A stretch of 64,000 nucleotides of DNA from JABWCQ01 sp964587105 (GCA_964587105.1 CAZPKG010000002.1:186001-250000), one strand, 5' to 3'. Counted from the stretch's first letter, positions 25,111-33,820 are shown. Notes: generated from the sequence alone by a model not told the origin. Program-made: numbers and translations.

Positions 25111-25719
25111 ATGCCCGTCCTTATCGGCATCGCCGGTGCCTCAGCCAGCGGCAAGTCCACCCTCGCACACGGCCTCGTCCATAAGTTGGGACAGGACCGG
25201 GTGCTTTGGCTCCTGCAGGACAGCTACTACCGCGAGCTTCACGGCCAAACGCTCGAACAGCGTGCCCTCCACAACTTCGATGATCCCGAGGCTTTTGAAA
25301 CTCCGCTTCTGTGCAGGCATCTTGACTTGCTGTTGGCCGGAGAATCCGTCGTCGTTCCCGAGTACGATTATACGACCCATCTGCGCAAGCACACGGGTAC
25401 GCGCCGCGATTCCTGCGAAATCATTCTGCTTGACGGCATCATGGTTCTGCACGAGCCGGAATTGCGCGCGCGCATGAGTCTGAAAGTGTTCATGGATTCG
25501 TGGCCGAAGGTCTGCCTGAAACGCCGCATCGACCGCGACGTGGCCTACCGTGGCCGCACCGAAGACGACGTTCTCCGTCAATTCAATTCACAGGTCCTCC
25601 CGATGTATCTGGAATATGTTGAACCTTCAAAAATACATGCAGACATCGTGATTGAACAGGAAGCGGAGATGCACGCAGCGGTGGAAAGAGTTGCGGAAAG
25701 TATTCAGGAGTTGGTGTAA
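25111..25719 (+). CDS. udk: Uridine kinase
   Basis: Phosphorylates uridine/cytidine in pyrimidine salvage. 202 aa. P-loop GIAGASASGKST at residues 6-17, LLQDSYYRE, NFDDPEAFETPLL, PEYDYTTHLRK, ILLDGIMVLHEPELR (DG loop), RRIDRDVAYRGRTEDDVLRQF. First gene of a nucleoside-salvage group (tdk, nupC, punA follow). Confidence 0.95.
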   Translation: MPVLIGIAGASASGKSTLAHGLVHKLGQDRVLWLLQDSYYRELHGQTLEQRALHNFDDPEAFETPLLCRHLDLLLAGESVVVPEYDYTTHLRKHTGTRRDSCEIILLDGIMVLHEPELRARMSLKVFMDSWPKVCLKRRIDRDVAYRGRTEDDVLRQFNSQVLPMYLEYVEPSKIHADIVIEQEAEMHAAVERVAESIQELV

Positions 25720-25733
25720 CCAAGAGATCAATC

Positions 25734-26054
25734 ATGTCAGACCTAACCCCCCGCATTCCACTTGATATGGAGAAGATCGAGACCTTCTGCAAGAAATGGC
25801 AGATCGTCGAGTTCTCGCTCTTCGGCTCCGTGCTGACGGATGAATTTCGCCCCGACAGTGACGTTGACGTGATGGTGAAGTTTGTTCAACCAAGCATGTG
25901 GTCATTGAAGAATCTCGATGAAATGGAAGACGAGCTTACAGCGATAATCGGCAGGAAGGCGGACCTTTCGCCGAAATTCAGTGTCGAGCACATGCGAAAC
26001 TACATTCGCCGAAATTCAATCTTGAACGGTTCTCGAGTGTTCTATGCGGCGTGA
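25734..26054 (+). CDS. mntA: MntA-type nucleotidyltransferase antitoxin
   Basis: 106 aa. Minimal nucleotidyltransferase with LFGSVLTDEFRPDSDVDVMVKF (GS...DxD catalytic motif) at about residues 30-52. In known MntA/HepT pairs the enzyme AMPylates and silences its HepT partner. Overlaps hepT by 11 nt, the usual organisation. Confidence 0.88.
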   Translation: MSDLTPRIPLDMEKIETFCKKWQIVEFSLFGSVLTDEFRPDSDVDVMVKFVQPSMWSLKNLDEMEDELTAIIGRKADLSPKFSVEHMRNYIRRNSILNGSRVFYAA

Positions 26055-26382
26055 CGAGGCGTTCCTCTTAGACATCAAGATCGCTGCAACGGAAGCGCTT
26101 GAGTTTGTCGGTAATCAAAGTTTAGAAGAGCTCATCAACGATCGCATACGGCTTCGGGCTGTTATCAACTGCCTCCATGAGGTTGGCGAAGCGAGCAAGA
26201 AGCTCTCGAACGACTTCAAGCGCCAACATCCGCTTATTCAGTGGCAAGATCTGGTGACTCACCGCAATGATCTCGCACATGAGTACTTTCGAATGAACTA
26301 TGGTGAATCTTGGCACATCATCAAGAACATATTGCCTGGCCTGATTGAATACATAAGTCCATTGATTCCGCCCGAGAACTAA
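26044..26382 (+). CDS. hepT: HepT-type ribonuclease toxin
   Basis: 112 aa, all helical. The catalytic Rx4HxY motif is present as RNDLAHEY near residue 78 (RNDLAHEYFRMNYGESW), so the toxin looks intact, including the Tyr that MntA modifies. Together with 25734 it forms a type VII toxin-antitoxin module inserted between udk and tdk. Confidence 0.88.
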   Translation: MRRDEAFLLDIKIAATEALEFVGNQSLEELINDRIRLRAVINCLHEVGEASKKLSNDFKRQHPLIQWQDLVTHRNDLAHEYFRMNYGESWHIIKNILPGLIEYISPLIPPEN

Positions 26383-26404
26383 CAGCAATTCAACAGAAGA
26401 CCCC

Positions 26405-27016
26405 ATGCACCACTTCCCCCACAATACAGGTTGGATTGAAGTTGTTTGCGGACCGATGTTCTCGGGGAAGACCGAGGAGTTGATCCGCAGATTGGTGCGT
26501 GCGCAAATTGCCAAATTGAAAGTTGAGATTTTCAAGCCACAGATTGATTTGCGTTACTCGAAAGATGAAATCGTGAGCCACTCGCGGCTGACGATTCCTT
26601 CTAAGCTTGTGACCTCGCCGTGGGAAATTTATGAACTCGCGCAGCACGCCGACGTGATCGGCATTGATGAAGCGCAGTTTTTGGGACACGATTTGATTGA
26701 AGTGGTGCAAAAACTCGCCGATCAAGGCAAGCGCGTGATTTGCGCGGGGCTTGATACCGATTATCGCGGCGAGCCGTTTGACCCGATTCCGCAACTGCTT
26801 GCCATTGCCGAATATATTGATAAGACGCTCGCGATTTGCGTGGTCTGCGGCAACCCTGCCAAACACACGCAGCGCGTCGTGGCCTCGAATGAACGCGTGT
26901 TGGTGGGCGCAACCGAAGCCTACGAAGCGCGCTGCCGCAATTGTTTTGTTCCTCCCGATCCTGTGCAGGAAGAGCCTGCTCAGGAGCAACTCCCTCTCTC
27001 CACACCTCAAGGGTAA
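26405..27016 (+). CDS. tdk: Thymidine kinase
   Basis: Type II thymidine kinase, 203 aa. P-loop CGPMFSGKTEEL at residues 14-25, IDEAQFLG (Walker B with catalytic Glu), ICAGLDTDYRGEPF, and a zinc ribbon with CVVC and CRNC. The lasso region (RVLVGATEAYEARCR) binds thymidine. nupC starts 3 nt later. Confidence 0.96.
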   Translation: MHHFPHNTGWIEVVCGPMFSGKTEELIRRLVRAQIAKLKVEIFKPQIDLRYSKDEIVSHSRLTIPSKLVTSPWEIYELAQHADVIGIDEAQFLGHDLIEVVQKLADQGKRVICAGLDTDYRGEPFDPIPQLLAIAEYIDKTLAICVVCGNPAKHTQRVVASNERVLVGATEAYEARCRNCFVPPDPVQEEPAQEQLPLSTPQG

Positions 27017-27019
27017 CAC

Positions 27020-28270
27020 TTGGAACGTTTCCAATCCCTCCTCGCGATTCCGATCTTGATCGGCATCGCCTATCTGCTCTCATCAGACCGCAAGAATTTC
27101 CCGTGGCGCGTTGTGCTGTGGGGAATCGGGTTGCAGATCATCTTTGCAATTTTAATTTTGTGGACGCCGTGGGGCCGCGATCTGTTTAGCGCGCTGGGCG
27201 ACGGCGTGACGAAATTCTTGGGCTTTGCCACCGAAGGCTCGGCCTTTCTCTTTGGCAACATGGTCAAACAGGAGTACCAATCCACTTTCGGGTTCCAATT
27301 CGCCTTCGCTATCCTGCCGACGATTATCTTCTTTGGCGCGTTCATGGGGGTGATGTACCACTTTGGTATCGTGCAGCGCGTCGTCAAAGGACTTGCGTGG
27401 GTGATGACCAAAACCATGCGCACGTCCGGCGCCGAGTCGCTTTCGTGCGCGGGCAACATCTTCTTGGGTCAAACGGAAGCGCCGTTGCTTGTCCGTCCCT
27501 TCTTGAGCAAGATGACGCGCAGCGAACTCAACGCGGTGATGGTCGGTGGATTTGGAACGGTCGCGGGCGGCGTGATGGCGGGCTATATTTTGCTCGGCGT
27601 TCCTGCCAAGCATTTGCTGGCCGCATCAGTAATGGCCGCGCCGGGCAGTTTGTTGTTTGCAAAAATATTTTTGCCCGAACGTGAAAAAGCTCAAACGGCA
27701 GATGCATTGCACATGCCCGAAATGCCGAAACAGGCCAACGTTATCGATGCGGCGGCATCAGGCGCACGCGACGGCTTGGGTTTGGCGGTAAATGTCGGCG
27801 CAATGCTGTTGGCGTTTATTGCACTGATCGCCGTAGTGAATGCCGGTCTTGCGTTGTGTGCGGGTTGGCTTGCCAATGGCGGGATCAATTGGTTCCCGGA
27901 GAGTTTGCGCGAAATTTTCTCTTATGTGCTCTGGCCCATCGGTTTTATTCTCGGTGTACCGATTGCCGAATGCAAAGACTTCGCGTTTCTTGTCGGCACA
28001 AAAATTTCGATTAACGAGTTTGTGGCCTACGTCGAACTATCCGACATGATCAAGAATCAGATGGTCTCGCCGCGCACGATCATGCTCGCGTCCTACGCTT
28101 TGTGCGGATTTGCAAACTTCTCCTCAATCGGAATACAGATCGGCGGTATCGGCAGTCTGGCGCCCGAACGGCGCACGGACCTTGCGCAGCTTGGTTTGAA
28201 AGCGATGATAGCGGGGGCGATGGTAAGTCTTCAGACAGCGGCAATAGCGGGCGTGCTGTCAACAGAGTAA
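27020..28270 (+). CDS. nupC: Concentrative nucleoside transporter (CNT/NupC family)
   Basis: 416 aa from TTG 27020, 3 nt after tdk. About ten membrane segments. CNT signatures: GFQFAFAILPTIIFFGAFM, SGAESLSCAGNIFLGQTEAPLLVRPFL (nucleoside and Na/H-coupling site), VMVGGFGTVAGGVMAGYI, GVPIAECKDFAFLVGTKISINEFVAY, SYALCGFANFSSIGIQIGGIGSLAPERR. Imports nucleosides for the adjacent kinases and phosphorylase. Confidence 0.95.
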   Translation: MERFQSLLAIPILIGIAYLLSSDRKNFPWRVVLWGIGLQIIFAILILWTPWGRDLFSALGDGVTKFLGFATEGSAFLFGNMVKQEYQSTFGFQFAFAILPTIIFFGAFMGVMYHFGIVQRVVKGLAWVMTKTMRTSGAESLSCAGNIFLGQTEAPLLVRPFLSKMTRSELNAVMVGGFGTVAGGVMAGYILLGVPAKHLLAASVMAAPGSLLFAKIFLPEREKAQTADALHMPEMPKQANVIDAAASGARDGLGLAVNVGAMLLAFIALIAVVNAGLALCAGWLANGGINWFPESLREIFSYVLWPIGFILGVPIAECKDFAFLVGTKISINEFVAYVELSDMIKNQMVSPRTIMLASYALCGFANFSSIGIQIGGIGSLAPERRTDLAQLGLKAMIAGAMVSLQTAAIAGVLSTE

Positions 28271-28273
28271 AAC

Positions 28274-28302
28274 AAAAAGTCCGCGCACAACGCGGACTTT
28301 TT
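28274..28302. terminator. Bidirectional intrinsic terminator
   Basis: AAAAAGTCCGCG-CACAA-CGCGGACTTTTT, between the convergent nupC and SulP genes. Has A and T tracts on both sides. Confidence 0.92.
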
Positions 28303-28329
28303 CTACACGGTCAGATGGAAGAAACTCGG

Positions 28330-29985
28330 CTATTGAGTTCCCACGATTTGTTTGGCACGCGCGATAGCCTCGTCAAAGGTCGAGACGATATTTTCTTCGC
28401 CGAACTGTTGAATCAACTCGGCGCGCTCTAAGACGTCACGCGGCTGCTTGTTGATACCCGAGATGAGCATAACGCTGCCTTCTTTGTTGCATGCGTGATA
28501 AACTTCGACTAAGGCTTGCATCCCGGAACTGTCCATCACCGGTACCTTGCGCATCCGAATAATCCGTACCTTAGGCGCGCGCGATACGATGTGCATAGCC
28601 TCTTTGAATTTGTACACCGCGCCGAAGAAAAACGGGCCGTTGATTTCATAAACTTGCACACCCTTGGGAATGGCGCTGCGGTCGAGCACGTCCTGCTCTT
28701 CAGCCGGACTCGGATCGCGCATTTCACTGGAGAAAATTTCAATTTCAGTGGCGCTCGACATGCGTTTCATAAACAGGAACACGGCCATAACCATACCGAC
28801 TTCAATGGCCACAGTCAGATCGAGAACAACGGTCAATGCCAATGTGGTGAGCAGCACCGCGACGTCGCTTTTGGGGCCGCGCAGCATCGCGACAAACGAA
28901 TGCCATTCGAACATATTGTAAGCAACTACGACGAGGATAGCCGCCAGCGCCGCCAGCGGGATCATCTGCGCAAACGAGCCGAACACGAGCATCAACAGCA
29001 AGAGTGTGACGGCGTGCACCAAACCTGATACGGGCGTTCTGCCGCCGTTGCGCACGTTGGTGGCGGTTCTCGCAATCGCTCCGGTGACGGGAAGTCCGCC
29101 GAAAATCGAGCTGCCGATGTTTGCAACGCCTTGAGCGACAAGCTCCATGTTTGAGCGATGCCTTCCACCGACCATGCCATCGGCAACAACCGCCGAAAGC
29201 AGCGACTCAATCGCCACGAGTACGGCAATTGTTATTGCAGGTGATACCAGATGACGAATCTGCGCGAAGGTTAAGTCGGGCACCTGTGGCATGGGGAGCA
29301 TGGAAGGAATCTCACCGAAGCGCGAGCCGATGGTTTCAACATTGAGGTTCAGAAAGTGCGCAAGCCCGGTCGCAACGACCAAAACGACAACGGATCCCGG
29401 AATAACGTGTGAAAAACGCGGCCAGACCATTAAGAAGAACACGCCGCCTGCACCAATCAACAACGCTGTCGGATTGATTGAACCCGATGCCTGCCACAAG
29501 AAGTATATCTTCTCGAAGAAGTTTGCGGTCTGTCCTTCGAGCTTCATACCAAAGATGTCCGCAATTTGCGACACGAATATGATCATCGCAATTCCGCTTG
29601 TGAACCCCTGCACTACGGGCAGCGGAATGAACTTGATGACGCTGCCGAGTCTGAATCTGCCAAAGACAATGAGCAAGATTCCGGCAAGAAATGTCGAGAC
29701 AATCAATCCATCCAGCCCGTATTCGGCGATGATGCCGAACACGATGACGACAAATGCTCCGGCGGGTCCGCCGATTTGCACGCGGCTTCCGCCCAACAGC
29801 GACACAAAGAAACCACCGACGACACCGGCAATCAAGCCGCGTTCCGGCGATACACCGGAGGCAATCGCGAACGCGATGCAGAGCGGCAACGCGACGATTC
29901 CGACAATCAAGCCTGCGACGAGATCGCGCGTAAATTGTTTACGGTCGTAAGTTTCGAGCGTAGTCCACAGCTTTGGCTTTAACAT
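28330..29985 (-). CDS. SulP-family anion transporter with STAS domain
   Basis: 551 aa. N-terminal ~400 residues are membrane-embedded, with SulP marks TRDLVAGLIVGIVALPLCIAFAIASG, GGSRVQIGGPAGAFVVIV, GFTSGIAMIIF, and NIGSSIFGGLPVTGAIARTATNVRNGGRTPVSG. A cytoplasmic STAS domain follows (~435-545, VQVYEINGPFFFGAV...IRMRKVPVMDSSGMQAL, with the conserved DxSG). Substrate could be sulfate, bicarbonate or other anions. Its start codon overlaps that of the divergent SNase gene by 2 nt. Confidence 0.93.
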   Translation of the reverse strand: MLKPKLWTTLETYDRKQFTRDLVAGLIVGIVALPLCIAFAIASGVSPERGLIAGVVGGFFVSLLGGSRVQIGGPAGAFVVIVFGIIAEYGLDGLIVSTFLAGILLIVFGRFRLGSVIKFIPLPVVQGFTSGIAMIIFVSQIADIFGMKLEGQTANFFEKIYFLWQASGSINPTALLIGAGGVFFLMVWPRFSHVIPGSVVVLVVATGLAHFLNLNVETIGSRFGEIPSMLPMPQVPDLTFAQIRHLVSPAITIAVLVAIESLLSAVVADGMVGGRHRSNMELVAQGVANIGSSIFGGLPVTGAIARTATNVRNGGRTPVSGLVHAVTLLLLMLVFGSFAQMIPLAALAAILVVVAYNMFEWHSFVAMLRGPKSDVAVLLTTLALTVVLDLTVAIEVGMVMAVFLFMKRMSSATEIEIFSSEMRDPSPAEEQDVLDRSAIPKGVQVYEINGPFFFGAVYKFKEAMHIVSRAPKVRIIRMRKVPVMDSSGMQALVEVYHACNKEGSVMLISGINKQPRDVLERAELIQQFGEENIVSTFDEAIARAKQIVGTQ

Positions 29986-30538
29986 GATACATCAATATAT
30001 ACGAACCGGAAGAATTTCGCAAGCCTTGCGACTGAGTTTTGTAACTCTGTTTCTCCTCGTGCTTGCGTGCAGGCACTCCACACCGGATACGATATTACCG
30101 TTCCGCGAGACGGCGGTGGAGAAATCCGATCTTGTTGTGGAAGACGGCGACACGTTTACTTGGCGCGGTCATAAAGTGCGTATGCTGGGAATTGATTGCG
30201 CCGAAAAAGATTCGCCGTTTCACCGTGGTAACCAAGAGCCGTGGGGCACACGCGCTGAGCAGTTTTTGCGCGATCAAATCTCAAAAGCCGGCAAGCTCTC
30301 CGTGATTCGGATCGAAAAGCCGGATCGCTACGGACGTTGGCTCGGTTATCTCCTCGCCGACGGAGAAAACGTGAACGCGCGCGTGATACAAGCGGGCTTA
30401 GCCTACGAAACCGTGTCACACTACGGCAAACAAGGGTTGGATCGCTACGCTGAGGAGTGTTTGGAAGCTGCGAAGTCCGCTCCCAAACCAGAGTTTGAAC
30501 TTCCCGCAGATTTCAGAAAACGCAACCGCAAAGAATAG
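29984..30538 (+). CDS. SNase-like (thermonuclease) lipoprotein
   Basis: 184 aa. Lipoprotein signal with lipobox LVLAC at about residue 29. The staphylococcal-nuclease fold follows: VVEDGDTFTWRGHKVRMLGIDCAEKD (metal-binding Asp residues and first Arg), then DRYGRWLGYLLADGENVNARVIQAGLAY (second catalytic region). Likely a calcium-dependent nuclease on the cell envelope. ATG 29984 overlaps the SulP start; an in-frame TTG about 14 codons on is an alternative. punA starts 2 nt after its stop. Confidence 0.85.
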   Translation: MIHQYIRTGRISQALRLSFVTLFLLVLACRHSTPDTILPFRETAVEKSDLVVEDGDTFTWRGHKVRMLGIDCAEKDSPFHRGNQEPWGTRAEQFLRDQISKAGKLSVIRIEKPDRYGRWLGYLLADGENVNARVIQAGLAYETVSHYGKQGLDRYAEECLEAAKSAPKPEFELPADFRKRNRKE

Positions 30539-30540
30539 CC

Positions 30541-31395
30541 ATGAACACTCGTCAACACGCTCGCATTCGCGTCACGTCACCTGAAACAAATATCGCTGAA
30601 CTCGCGAAATTTCTTCCGGGATCGGCCGACGTGGCCATCATTCTCGGCTCGGGATTGGGCGCGTTCGCCGATACATTAAGTGAAGCGAAGAGTGTCAAAA
30701 CGAACGATATTCCCGGCTATCCGGTTTCAACGGTTGCGGGACATGCCGGAAGAATTGTGGCGGGAAAAATCGGCGACAGAAGTGTACTCGCCTTTCAAGG
30801 CCGCGTGCATATGTACGAAGGATACTCGCCCGAACAGGTCGCGGTTCCAGTGCGGCTGGCTCATGCGGCGGGAGCCAAAACTCTCATCGTGACCAACGCG
30901 TCGGGTGGAGTCAGTAAACGCTTTCGCGCGGGCGACCTGATGTTGATCGAAGACCATATCAATCTGCAATTCCGCAATTCTCTGCGCGGGCCGGTTGCCA
31001 ATGATGAAGCCCGCTGGCCGGATATGTGTAATTGTTACGATTCGCAGCTAAAAACACTGGCAGAGCAGGTCGCGCTGGAACAGAAAATCGAGTTGAAGCG
31101 TGGAACATTGGCGGCTCTTTTAGGGCCAACCTATGAGACTCCTGCCGAAGTGAAAATGCTCGCGGCGCTCGGCGCCGACGGAGTCTGCATGTCCACAGTG
31201 CCCGAGGTCGTCGCCGCAGCGGCGTTGGGACTGAAAGTACTCGGCATTTCATGTGTAACGAATGCTGCGTCGGGACTGGGAGCGGAGAAACTTTCACATG
31301 ACGATGTGCAACAGGTGGCAGGGCGTGCTGCAGATCAGCTTTGGGAACTCATTCTTCAGATCGTATCGTCTCCAAGCCTCGGAAATGATGAATGA
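30541..31395 (+). CDS. punA: Purine nucleoside phosphorylase
   Basis: 284 aa, trimeric PNP/MTAP class: ILGSGLGAFAD (phosphate-binding Ser), IPGYPVSTVAGHAGRI, FQGRVHMYEGYSPEQVAVPVRLAHAAG, VTNASGGV, GTLAALLGPTYETPAEVKMLAALGADGVCMSTVPEVVAA, GISCVTNAASG. Splits purine (deoxy)nucleosides for salvage. The last codons (GNDE-stop) lie inside the left terminal repeat of the 31387-31814 element, so the original C-terminus may have been replaced. Confidence 0.95.
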   Translation: MNTRQHARIRVTSPETNIAELAKFLPGSADVAIILGSGLGAFADTLSEAKSVKTNDIPGYPVSTVAGHAGRIVAGKIGDRSVLAFQGRVHMYEGYSPEQVAVPVRLAHAAGAKTLIVTNASGGVSKRFRAGDLMLIEDHINLQFRNSLRGPVANDEARWPDMCNCYDSQLKTLAEQVALEQKIELKRGTLAALLGPTYETPAEVKMLAALGADGVCMSTVPEVVAAAALGLKVLGISCVTNAASGLGAEKLSHDDVQQVAGRAADQLWELILQIVSSPSLGNDE

Positions 31396-31414
31396 TGAGT
31401 GATGAATGATGAAT
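31387..31414 (+). repeat. Left terminal repeat array, 4 x GATGAAT
   Basis: Four tandem 7-bp units, one with a single change. Contains the punA stop and the start codon of the enclosed gene. Confidence 0.85.
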
Positions 31415-31785
31415 GAGCAGCAGCGTTATCCAATTGACCTAAAGATACGGACCAAGCAATATGCGCTCCGTATTATTGAGACGTACTCCATTTTGCCAAA
31501 GACCACGGTTCCACAAACGCTCGGGAAGCAACTTTTGCGATCTGCGACCTCAGTTGCGGCTCAATACCGCGCAGCTGTAGAGCGAAATCCGATGCAGACA
31601 TGATAAACAAATTTGAAAGTGTCTTACAAGAGCTTGACGAGAGTCTCCTGTGGATTGAATTACTCTCTGAGTCAAATTATCTTAGGCCGACGAACTCTGG
31701 GTCACTTGTTCGAGAGACTAACGAGTTATTTTCTATTATGGTCGCCAGTGTCAAGCAAATAAAATCACGGCGAAGCAATCAGTGA
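31409..31785 (+). pseudogene. Four-helix-bundle (23S rRNA intervening-sequence type) protein, frameshifted
   Basis: First part: IDLKIRTKQYALRIIETYSILPKTT...LGKQLLRSATSVAAQYRAA, ending early at 31603. Second part in the -1 frame: C-RAKSDADMINKFESVLQELDESLLWIELLSES...NELFSIMVASVKQIK. Joined, they give the standard family sequence (YRxAC-RAKSxADFINK), so one nucleotide has been lost close to 31575/31576. Members occur in 23S rRNA intervening sequences and as free-standing genes; cellular role is unclear. Could also be a sequencing error. Confidence 0.8.
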
Positions 31786-33524
31786 AATTCATCATTCATC
31801 ATTCATCATTCATCGTTTTCTTGGTCGCATTTGGGGAAGTTTTCGCACAGACCCAATTCTCTCCCGGTGACTGGCAATCGTGGCGGGATTTTCGCGGGGC
31901 GCGGGCGCTTGATGCGAACATGCGCGAGCTGTATGTCGCGACGGGCGGCGGAGTTCTTGTCTATGAACTAAACCGCAACCGTTGGGAAGATCCGGCGGTC
32001 ATGGGCTATGGCTCATTTGAAGCCGTGCCCGTTGATGACGCGATATTGTTGATTCACGACGATCGTTTCAACTATTTGTGGGTTGTGACACGCGACAAAT
32101 TGTTGAAGTGGAATCGCGGCCTCGACCGCTGGGAAATCGCGCGGACAAATATCTGGCCGCTCGATGAACGACCGGTAAATATCGGGATTGGCAATCAATC
32201 GCTCTATGTAGAAACAATTCCCGATCGCCTGTTTGACGGGCTGTTCACGACAGGGACTCCAATTCCCGATCCAGTCTGGATGCGCTACATTCGCCGCTAC
32301 AGTGGTGATCGCGCCACCGGAAATCTGTTTCCCGAAATGAAACCCGGTGACAACGACACGCTCGCGATTCGTTGGCGCGGGTTAAGAACCAAAGTGCCGC
32401 TCAGAGATTCCAACTATCCGCCCGGAGTTTTGGGGCAACCGCCCGCTGGACTTCCAATGTTGTTTCCGCCGCAGCCTTATACTTGGCTCGCCGACGGAAC
32501 GCTGCTCGATCAGAAGAACCGCGCTTACCCGATGACGGATTGGCTCGTGGATTCGTGGGATACATTCTGGAGCACACATTGGGGCGCAGGTGTGTTGCGC
32601 ACGGAATTGCGCGGCTTGCGCGGAATGCAAGAACTCGCGGGGCCCGCAGGAAATGATATTCGCGCGCTGGTTTTGCTCGATCATGAAATGTGGATGGCCG
32701 GAGCCAATGAAGGCGACTTCATGGGAATCTCGGTGATGGAAAATTATGGCGACGGATGGCACTTCATTGAAAAACGCGACAACCAACAGATTCGCACGAC
32801 ACGAATTGACGACATGGCTTACATAGGTGAGCGCATTTGGTTTGCCTCCGCCGACGGTTTGTTAAGCTATCTTTCGCGGAAGAAATTGTGGAAGCGTTAT
32901 GACGTGCAAGACAATCTGCCCTCACAGCAGGTTACGGCGCTGGCGGCGCTAAACGATGAGTTGTGGGTGGGCACAAATGACGGGCTGGCCGTGCTCGACA
33001 CGCGCTCGAATAGCATTACTCGCATTCCAAACACGACATTTGAGTTGCAAGGGATCACGGAACTGCTGACCGATGATACCGTGATTTGGGTCGGCACGGG
33101 CCTCGGATTATTTCAAGTCAACGCGCGCTCGCACGAGATTTCACAAATTCCGCTTGATAACGGTATGTTAATCGGCGCGGTGACCGGTTTGGCGAAATTC
33201 GGCACAACACTTTGGGCCACTTCACCAAATGGCGTCATGCGCCGCACGGTTTCCGGTGAGTCAAAGTCGTGGTTAGCAGATACTTGGATGAAACAAACTG
33301 AGCCCACTTGCATCACAGCTTCTGATCCGTATATTTGGATAGGCACAAACGGCGGTCTGTTCCGCTTCGACCCGGAACGCGAATCGTGGGAACACTACAC
33401 CCGGCGTGACGGGTTAGTGGATGATCGTGTACAAATTGTGCGAGAGGACCGAGGAGATTTGTGGATTGGAACCGCCGGTGGCCTAACGCGGTATTACTAC
33501 AGTAGGCCGGGAGCGCCACGATAG
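31782..33524 (+). CDS. Exported beta-propeller protein (two-component-regulator propeller repeats)
   Basis: 580 aa from GTG 31782. The signal peptide begins MKFIIHHSSFIVFLVAFGEVFA; its first ten residues are encoded by the right repeat array of the neighbouring element. The body has propeller repeats: ELYVATGGGVLVYELNRNRW, ELWVGTNDGLAVLDTRSNSITRI, VIWVGTGLGLFQVNARS, YIWIGTNGGLFRFDPERESWEHYTRRDGLVDD, DLWIGTAGGLTRYYY. No histidine kinase part and no sorting domain. Likely extracytoplasmic; ligand unknown. Confidence 0.83.
   Translation: MKFIIHHSSFIVFLVAFGEVFAQTQFSPGDWQSWRDFRGARALDANMRELYVATGGGVLVYELNRNRWEDPAVMGYGSFEAVPVDDAILLIHDDRFNYLWVVTRDKLLKWNRGLDRWEIARTNIWPLDERPVNIGIGNQSLYVETIPDRLFDGLFTTGTPIPDPVWMRYIRRYSGDRATGNLFPEMKPGDNDTLAIRWRGLRTKVPLRDSNYPPGVLGQPPAGLPMLFPPQPYTWLADGTLLDQKNRAYPMTDWLVDSWDTFWSTHWGAGVLRTELRGLRGMQELAGPAGNDIRALVLLDHEMWMAGANEGDFMGISVMENYGDGWHFIEKRDNQQIRTTRIDDMAYIGERIWFASADGLLSYLSRKKLWKRYDVQDNLPSQQVTALAALNDELWVGTNDGLAVLDTRSNSITRIPNTTFELQGITELLTDDTVIWVGTGLGLFQVNARSHEISQIPLDNGMLIGAVTGLAKFGTTLWATSPNGVMRRTVSGESKSWLADTWMKQTEPTCITASDPYIWIGTNGGLFRFDPERESWEHYTRRDGLVDDRVQIVREDRGDLWIGTAGGLTRYYYSRPGAPR
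31787..31814 (-). repeat. Right terminal repeat array, 4 x ATTCATC
   Basis: Inverted copy of 31387-31414, all four units perfect. Lies inside the coding start of the propeller gene. Confidence 0.85.
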
Positions 33525-33556
33525 TTTAACCGAATGCAAAGAACAGGAGTTCACCG

Positions 33557-33820
33557 TTGTTTGGACCTGTACGCGAAGGTATCTTCTATTTTAGTCGTAA
33601 GGAATTCGAACATGGCCACGCCGTCAAGGTGTGGTATCTTGGAGAAGGGATCAAGAAAGGTTGGCAGGTGACGCCGATGCGTGACGGACGCCCGTCAGGA
33701 ATGACGTTTCCGCTCAGCCCGGATATCTGGGACTATCTCTACAGTGAAGAGGAAATGACGGTCGGAGCATTCCGCACCGCCGGGGAACATTCTCGCGAAC
33801 ATATGGGGTTTACAAAGTAA
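33557..33820 (+). CDS. Small hypothetical protein
   Basis: 87 aa from TTG 33557, with CAGGAG about 8 nt upstream. Soluble, aromatic-rich (REGIFYFSRKEFEHGHAVKVWYLGEGIKKGW, SPDIWDYLYSEEEMTVGAFR). No signal peptide. Lies between two exported-protein genes. Family not recognised. Confidence 0.6.
   Translation: MFGPVREGIFYFSRKEFEHGHAVKVWYLGEGIKKGWQVTPMRDGRPSGMTFPLSPDIWDYLYSEEEMTVGAFRTAGEHSREHMGFTK

Larger units (their letters stand above)
31387..31814. mobile_element. 428-bp element with 28-bp terminal inverted repeats built of 7-bp units
   Basis: Left end 31387-31414 is four units of GATGAAT (second unit GATGAGT). Right end 31787-31814 is four units of ATTCATC, the reverse complement. It encloses one frameshifted four-helix-bundle gene. 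No transposase, so if mobile it would be moved in trans. The call of mobility is inference from the structure. Confidence 0.6.

Noticed and set aside
31387..31814. CRISPR array
   Set aside because: Units are 7 bp, directly abutting without spacers, and the two arrays are inverted.
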